Program-made: the position numbers and the translations under genes
Source: Paracamarosporium sp. OC-R06-R3
Taxonomy: Eukaryota > Ascomycota > Dothideomycetes > Pleosporales > Didymosphaeriaceae
NCBI GenBank assembly: GCA_019828545.1
Contig: JACVRA010000153.1
Span: 1 to 64,000, forward strand
DNA: 64,000 nucleotides
Direction of reading: 5' to 3'
The notes under the pieces: model-generated
Told to the model about the DNA's origin: nothing
Database searches by the model: none
Seen by the model: the letters and a program-made list of their open reading frames with translations, nothing else
Part shown: positions 57,472 to 64,000 of the stretch, in pieces
How positions within the stretch are numbered: position 1 is the first letter of the stretch
Layout of the letters: each line of letters opens with the position of its first letter

Positions 57472-58219
57472 GAGTGCTTTAGTTGTTAAAGAAGCCAACA
57501 AATCGGCAAGCGTTTGTTAGATGAGCGGGATGTAAAGGCACGCGGCGAAAGAAGGTAAATGTGCGTGACGCGCAGTCGTGAAGTGCAGGTGAAATTCAAG
57601 CCGTGCGCTAGAGTAGCATCGCGCTGTGCGCTTCTTATAAAGTCGGTGTCGCTAGCAGGTGCAGGTAAGTACAGTGTTGTTGATGTAGGGTTCTGCCAAA
57701 GGGAGACAAAGGCCGCGCCAAGGTTGAGCTGCAGGTGCCGAAGCCAGCGAAAGCCGAACTCGTCAGAGCGCGCCGCAGGACCGCAGACGGAAGCCAAGTG
57801 AGAAAAGAAGCAAAGCCGGCACGAAGGGCGCTGTTTGACTGTGGTCGTGGCCAAAGGACGCGGTGGTTGAGGAGAAAAAGGGTTGGGTCAAAGGGCAGCT
57901 TAAGTGGCAGCCTCGACCGCCGAAACGGCTTAGTCCGGGCAGGCGCGAGCACGTGATCCAATTAACACCTGGACCTCGCGGACCCTCAGATTGGCACAGC
58001 GAGCCAACAGCTCCAACCCAAGGGACACAGTAGCCTTGCTTCGCCCGCAGTGCACAGAGGACGCAACTGGCCTGTACTTCTCCTCGGTCGCCCGTTTTAC
58101 CCGCCCGCGCCACTGCAAACCGACGTTTCCAATTTGCATTGTGGACAGCATCCCCCTCCATACACACCGACCGCAGAGGCAACCTCTTGGCCTAGCTGGG
58201 CCTCCAGATCTGATCCAAC
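57472..58219. promoter_or_regulatory. Divergent promoter region, acidic protein and delta-COP
   Basis: 748 bp between divergent start codons, GC-rich. Frames inside have no motifs. Confidence 0.4.
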
Positions 58220-59910
58220 ATGGTACAGTGGCCCAATTCCACAGCAGGCCCGCACCCCACAGCTAATAAGCATTGCAGGTCGTCCTCGCAGCATCGATAT
58301 GCACCCGCGGCGGGAAGGCCGTCCTCTCTCGCCAGTTCCGCGAAATGCAGCGTTCGCGCATTGAAGCCCTTCTCGCCTCCTTCCCCAAGCTTGCCGACGG
58401 CGCCTCGCAACACACTACCGTAGAGCAAGACAATGTGCGCTACGTGTACCAGCCGCTCGACGAGCTGTACATGGTACTCATCACCAACCTGCAGTCCAAC
58501 ATCCTGCAAGACATCAATTCGTTGCACCTCTTCGCCCAGGTCGTATCCTCAATATGCAAGTCGCTGGATGAGCGCGAAATTCTAAAGAATGCTTTCGAGC
58601 TGCTGGGCGCTTTTGACGAGATCGTTACGCTAGGTTACAGGGAGAACTTGACCCTGTCCCAGATCAAGACTTTCCTGGAGATGGAGAGTCACGAGGAGAG
58701 GATCCAGGAAATCATCGCGCGGAATAAGGAATTGGAGGCCACGGAAGAGCGTAAACGCCGTGCCAAGCAGCTCGAACTACAACGCAAGGAGATGTCGAGG
58801 TCATCGCGCGGAATGGGAGGCGGCATGGGAAGCGGTATGGGAAGCATGGGTGGTATGGGCAGTGCTCCTCGTACGCCTCAGTATCCCACGTACACCCCTA
58901 GCGCGCCTGCCACCGTCCCGGATACATACGACTCGTATGAAGCAGAGAAGAAAAAGGCAAGCAAACCACTGGCCTTGGGTAAGAAGGGCATGCAGCTCGG
59001 CAAAAAGAAAACCACCTCCAACATCTTCGAACAAGTTGCCGGCGATCTGCCTCCTGAAAGCGAACCCCTGGTTGCCTCACCTAAGACCTCCGCTCCCGCC
59101 GCAGCACCAGCGAGCGCCCGCCAATCTACCTCCACAGACCGCGAAGCTGTGCACATAACCACCACTGAGTCCATTTCAGCCCGTCTGGATCGCGAAGGTT
59201 TGCTGAAGTCGTTCGAAGTAAAGGGAGAAATGCAGCTTAAGATTACCGACCCGGCCTTTACACAAGTCAAGCTCGACCTGCAAGCCGGCGACACTCGAGG
59301 CGCACAGCTAATGACACATCCAAAGGTCGATAAGGCTGCTTTCCGTAACGGTCAGGTCATCCAGCTTGCCGATACCAGCAAGGGCTTCCCTTCCAACATG
59401 GGCATTGGTGTCATGAAATGGAAGCTCGCGCCTAAGCCGGAAGATGTATCCGATCCACCGATTACGTTCCGCGTCTGGGTTGAAGACTCGGGCAAGATGT
59501 TCAACATCACTGTAGAATACGAGTTAACCGGTGGCGACGCATTGAAAGACGTTAGCGTCACCATTCCGTTCCAGACGGACGAGCCCAACGTATCATCATT
59601 CGACGCTGTATACGAAGTCAGCGGCGACAGCCTGGAATGGAATATTGGCGTTGTGGATGATGAGCATAGCTCTGGTAGCTTTGAGTTTGAAGCTCAGGCC
59701 GAAAGCGAGGCTGAGTTTTTCCCCATGAGAGTTCGTTTTAGCAAGGCGACTCCGTTTGTGGACGTGGGCGTAAGTTCAATATTTCCTTTTCATAGAAGTC
59801 AAATACTAACGAAAATGCAGGTTGCCTCGGTAAATCTCCTTTCCATGAACCAGGATATCAACTTCACCACGGATGTCAAGTCTGTCGCAGACGTTTACGA
59901 GATCGTATAG
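58220..59910 (+). CDS. RET2: Coatomer subunit delta (delta-COP)
   Basis: Exon 1 is just the ATG (58220-58222); a 56-bp intron (GTACAG...GCTAATAAGCATTGCAG) leads to exon 2, 58279-59769. A 51-bp intron (59770-59820, GTAAGT...TGCAG) precedes exon 3, 59821-59910. Protein 527 residues. It begins MVVLAASICTRGGKAVLSRQ, the standard delta-COP longin start, with FDEIVTLGYRENLTLSQIKTFLEMESHEE following. A Gly/Met-rich linker (residues about 180-200) leads to the mu-homology domain (GMQLGKKK, VEYELTGGDALKDVSVTIPF, WNIGVVDDEHSSGSFEFE). It works in COPI vesicle traffic from Golgi to ER. The second intron has no stop, so readthrough gives an intact longer frame. Confidence 0.95.
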
Positions 59911-60118
59911 GGGTGTCTGCCACTATCAGGTCTTTCGTTGCTTGCCTGGGTTGAAATGATAACGGTTTCGCATATAACGTGCATGGGAGCGAGAATAGAC
60001 AGGGTGGAAGCAAAACTATTCAAGATGCAATTTTACGATGACTTTTCAAAGCTGCTCACATTCGCATATGTTACTAGAGTCCTTGCTTTCCCCACGTCAC
60101 TAAAGCTCGTCAAATCCC

Positions 60119-60973
60119 CTATCCCACCCTCCTAAACACCCAATTCGCTCCATCCTTCTCATCTTGCTCTTCCTCATCTTCGTCCCCATCCGGCAAAGGC
60201 AGCGTCGCCGCCTCGTCTATCTCCCTCTGCATCTGCTCTGTCCACACGGTTTCTGGCCCGGTACAGCATATTGCTTGCGAAATTGGTATACTGTCCCAAT
60301 CGAGCTCTTCTTCACTTTCATTTTTGGCTCTACCTCCTCCATCTGTCAGGGTTGTGTTTCCGTCCACGCCGCTTTCGCCTTGCTTGTTTAGAAGGACACC
60401 AGGTAAAGTATTTTCGGGATTCGTTTGAGCTACGGTGATCCCTGCGAGTCTGCCACAAGGCTCGTGCGGGAACGATGAGATCCGGTCTTCAAATTTATTT
60501 GGTTCTACTCGATCGGGAAAATCATATGATTCTATGGTGCATGGAGCACTGGGCTGAGGCGAAAGATTTGGAGACAGTGGTGCGTCGTCGTCGACACTGT
60601 CCAGCCCGGCACAATTCGGCTCTTCTTCGTTCGACCTTTCCAATTGTACATCCTCGTCAATCAATGCGACAGCCTGTTCAATCCTTTCTAGCAACGCCCC
60701 ATCTACACTCTCGTCGTGTTTCGCTGGACTGTGATTCTTGGCATTCGCCTGGCTTGCTTTCCTGCTCTCCGCATTGATTCTATTACGCCCTCCTCCGAGG
60801 CTTGCATCGTAGCTGTCGTCATCTTTTCTGCGATCTTCTTCTCGCCCGCTAGGCACTTCCTTACGTTCCTTGTTGTCGAGTCCCGCGAGGTAATTCTCGA
60901 AGGTGCGCTTCATTGGCGACAGAGATCCGGGAGGGCTAGTTACCCCTAGAAGATGTACGGCAGTCTTGAGCAT
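60119..60973 (-). CDS. Hypothetical acidic, disordered protein
   Basis: A single frame of 284 codons starting MLKTAVHLLGVTSPPGSLSP. The motif MKRTFENYLAGLDNKERKEV is followed by mostly Glu, Asp, Ser and Pro. It ends DGANWVFRRVG after an EEEQDEKD run. No Cys-rich, membrane or enzymatic motif is seen. Its length, clean ATG and amino-acid bias suggest a real gene, but no family was recognised. Confidence 0.65.
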   Translation of the reverse strand: MLKTAVHLLGVTSPPGSLSPMKRTFENYLAGLDNKERKEVPSGREEDRRKDDDSYDASLGGGRNRINAESRKASQANAKNHSPAKHDESVDGALLERIEQAVALIDEDVQLERSNEEEPNCAGLDSVDDDAPLSPNLSPQPSAPCTIESYDFPDRVEPNKFEDRISSFPHEPCGRLAGITVAQTNPENTLPGVLLNKQGESGVDGNTTLTDGGGRAKNESEEELDWDSIPISQAICCTGPETVWTEQMQREIDEAATLPLPDGDEDEEEQDEKDGANWVFRRVG

Positions 60974-61659
60974 GTTATATGTTCAAAATAGAACCTGTGA
61001 CAGGTAGAATGTAGTTATTGAGAGATCAATTGAAGGTGGCTCCCAAGAGTCGTTCGTCCGTAATGGTGTGCTGGGCGTTCAGGGCGCCCTTGGTGGCGCA
61101 GCCAGCGCAAGGCTGTAATCGAGAGGCGCTCAGGCACAGGCAACACTAGGCATAGGTCCATGCTTGGAACAGTCGTGCATCATGCTTCACATCATAGATT
61201 CTGATACACTCATGGGTGTCTTGAAATGTTCTTCAATGTTGATCGATTGTTGCTACTATTTGAGCTGCAAATGTTTGCTTCAGGTATTCTCCTTTGCTTC
61301 AGGTATTCTCCACCATAAGACGCTTCGCTATCCATAGCTCAAAATGCTTACTCATTGCCCTCATATCTTCCATGCCATCTATACTGTCTACCGCTGAACA
61401 GTGAGTTTTGCTCCATAAAATCAAACGCCATCGCTAAATGAAGCATTGCTGCAGTATATAAGATGTGAAAGTTGAAGCGAAGGGCCAAATCATAGATGAG
61501 GAAAGTAAGTAGAAAGCTCGCTGTAAAGTTTGAAAAAGAGTTGTCGTATGAAAGCCTGCAACACGGAAGAGCCGAGAATGGGTATATCAAGAAATCTAAA
61601 GTGGAAGAAACGAAACATCGAATATGTACTGCGAAGGGAAACATGTGATCAAAGTGTGT
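60974..61659. other. Intergenic region
   Basis: 686 bp with no supported gene. A short direct repeat (CTTTGCTTCAGGTATTCTCC-like, twice near 61270-61310) is present. Confidence 0.5.
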
Positions 61660-63794
61660 TTACACGACGGCATCACCAAGGAAGCCAAAGTCGTCAACAA
61701 ACCCTTCCGCTTGGCTGACGGAGCTAATGCGATGGGGTTGTATCGCAGGCTGGGAATGGTGCGAGATTTCGGTGATGGTATCCTTGGATGCGATTTCGTC
61801 CTCTGGCAGTTTGTAGCTCTGGAGACCAAGTCCAAAGCATGCGGCTTTCCTGCGAGGTGCGGAGTCTGCGTGCTGGATGTCCAAGTTGAAGAGACCGGAT
61901 CCGAAGGATGAGAGACGAAGCTCCTCTAGCTTTGGAGGCGAGCCGGAAATGTTGTGTTGAGCCAGAGAATCGTCCTGTTCCTCTTCAAAAGCCTCGTCGA
62001 TAAATGTAGAATTCCGATCGGGGCTGTGTATGTAATCACTAATGGAGAAACGCGAATGTCGCCGCGGTGAATCAGCATCACTGCAATCGCTGGTCAGGGA
62101 GCTGAAAGTTGGCGAATAAATTTCTTCATCATCAGACGTCGGAGAGCTGAGAGCGCCAGACTCGGAGCTCCAGATAGAGAAATGACCTTTGCGTTCGGAA
62201 AGCATTTGGAATCGTGCATCCTCGACCTGGATCTCCTCAAATTCGTTCTCTGCAGGAGCGCTCTCCATTTCTGGGCTAGAAGTCGTACTGTTGCATGCAT
62301 ACAGTGGAGCGGGGACAAGATAACGTGGCAGTGGAGGTAGTTCCTTGTCCTTGTCAAGCGCTGAGTTCCGCAAGCCTGAACTCCGATCGCCACCATGACT
62401 TGAAGTTGGGCGAACATCTGTAGAGCGTTGCTCGAGGGATGCAGATGGCCTTTGGAGAACAGGAACATCCTCGGCCGCTGCCTCAGAGTCTATTTCATGC
62501 TGTCGCGGAAGCCTTGGCGAGGATATCCATGGCTCGTTACAGAAGAGTTTGGTGCGTCTCGTGTCGGTCGAGTTGGCCCGGACAAGGCTTGCCGGCGCAC
62601 AGAGTGACCCTGCCGTGCTCGGAGCAACGTCGGATCGTGATCGCGGCCGCGTTCCGTGATATTCTTTGCTTGTAGCCAAAGATGATGAAACCAAATCTTT
62701 CGCAGGGTTTATCGGATGTGAGCCAAGAGGTGAGAACTCCCGCAACTTTTCTCTGACAGATGCTGGCAGAGAGGCAGCTGTCTGTGGCAATGTGGGAGTA
62801 GGGAGAGATCTTGATGACCGAGCAGTCGGCAAGGGCGAAGGTATTGGGGTCCGTTGAAGCGATGATAATGGCACAAGATTGACTTCTTCGGCGGTGGTGC
62901 TGATCAACGTGGGCGCTCCTATCTCCAAGTCGCGGATATTTCTCGATGCGGTCCTTGCATGTGAAGCAGTCCTCTTTTGGGCAAACTTCTCCTTCAATCC
63001 CTTGAAGTCCGCAAACAATGCTGTCGAGGACGTAGCAGGTGTAGTGGATGCACTTCGAGCATGTCGTACGTAACCGGGCGAGTATGCTGGGGTTGAGTAG
63101 GGATATGTAGCGGATCTTGGGGTAGTGAGCGAGATGGAAGGGACACTATATGGTTCTCTGCAGAAGTCTCCTAAGCGGGGAGAGGGAAGTGCTTTGGGTG
63201 GAACGGGCGGGACTGGCGTTAAGAACTTGTCTTTAGGGTTGCGGGTGAAGACGTTTGCGTCTTCCATACTGTTACAGGTCCCGGACTCCGAAGGCACCTC
63301 CAAGACGTTCAACCGTTGGCCAGGAAGTAAAGGGCAAACAGTTGTTGACGGTTCTGAAGGATTATGGCGCTCCTCGCCATCCACGTTGTACTGGGCAAAG
63401 TCAGCGAACGTTACCATGGTGGCACGTCCTGCTTGCAAGGAAGGCAGCGTGGTTGATTCATCGAGTAAAAAAACATGGGAACATGATACACTTACATAGT
63501 ACCAGTAGGTTCCACCCATTTTGAGAGCTCCGCTTCTGCGTTGGCCGACGTTTTTGAGGTCGCCGTCACAGATGATGTTGTCGAAAGTATAACAGCCAGA
63601 CCAAACCCCGCGACCTCTTCGTCGGTCACGTTGCAGGTGGTATGGTTTGGTAAAGTTGTCCCAAGACCCAAGCAACTCTACAGTTTGAACCCGAGTAGGA
63701 TGCTCACTTGGGTCAAGTCAGCGCTGCAGCAGGTTATAAGGCGGACAGAGGGATCGACATACAACAGGAAGGTGAAGAGTGTTGTGGAACCCAT
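61660..63794 (-). CDS. Ser-rich protein with N-terminal CBM48/AMPK-beta-like domain
   Basis: The main frame runs from 63675 to 61660. A likely first exon begins at the ATG 63794-63792 (MGSTTLFTFLLY), but its donor and acceptor could not be fixed. The N-terminus LLGSWDNFTKPYHLQRDRRR, with VWSGCYTFDNIICDGD and MGGTYWYY, resembles the carbohydrate-binding E-set fold of AMPK-beta/CBM48 proteins (xLxGSWDxW). A 105-bp segment (63495-63391, GTAAGT...CCCAG) inside the frame is probably an intron without stops, joining TYWYY to YNVDGEE. The remaining 500 residues are Ser/Pro-rich and probably disordered, with many RSxS/TP sites. Function unknown; glycogen binding is a possibility only. Confidence 0.7.
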
Positions 63795-64000
63795 TGCGCT
63801 GGGAGGCCCAAGGCCTTAAAGCGAGAAGGATGCGGGATGGGGCGAAGTCTTGTTTGGATCCTAGAAAGCCAACCGCGTGGCTTGAAACTGCTGTGACAGA
63901 CGTCCAAATTAGAAGGCCATATTGCAGACCCTGCTGTATTCGTTTTAGTTTGAGCAAGCCGTCCCAAGGGCGCTTGGTTCAGCACATGAAACGAACAGGG

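Overview
This is nuclear DNA of a filamentous ascomycete. The evidence is compact genes with 46-80 bp introns (GTRNGT donors, CTRAC branch sites, YAG acceptors), a typical fungal housekeeping set, and an AT-rich block made by repeat-induced point mutation (RIP). Gene content (UstYa-type oxidase, HET pseudogene, gypsy chromovirus, pogo/Fot1 remnant) points to Pezizomycotina. Dothideomycetes/Pleosporales is my inference, not shown.

Layout. 1-7.6 kb is gene-free, AT-rich heterochromatin. It holds a RIP-destroyed Ty3/gypsy chromovirus on the minus strand (gag, reverse transcriptase, integrase and chromodomain remnants still readable), its 448-bp LTR, several palindromes, and the C-terminal relic of a pogo/Fot1-like transposase. 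7.8-12.5 kb carries RCM1 (25S rRNA m5C methyltransferase) and a five-exon SRA-YDG protein, a possible modified-DNA reader. 14.1-16.7 kb holds the most interesting system: a UstYa-family (DUF3328) membrane oxidase diverging from a secreted precursor with six near-identical eight-residue cores separated by kexin sites. This is a minimal candidate fungal RiPP locus with core D-[SA]-D-D-[IV]-W-L-W. 17.5-30.1 kb has ALO1, a GH1 beta-glucosidase with an apparent frameshift at its start codon, SPT20, an SRPBCC protein and a PhoD-type phosphatase. 30.3-35.3 kb is gene-poor and contains a HET-domain pseudogene. 35.3-64 kb is ordinary gene-rich DNA: a four-TM protein, a P-loop sulfotransferase-like protein, a small disordered protein, a divergent pair of 2EXR-like and F-box proteins, ribosomal protein uL2, APC4, a NIPA-type Mg transporter, an acidic protein, delta-COP, and two low-complexity proteins.

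How genes relate. Most neighbours are functionally unrelated, as is normal in fungi. The exception is the UstYa/precursor pair, which makes biochemical sense as a unit: secretion, Kex2 cleavage, then oxidative cross-linking of Trp-containing cores. Exon joins were checked by reading-frame arithmetic only. No homology search was possible, so family calls rest on recognised motifs.
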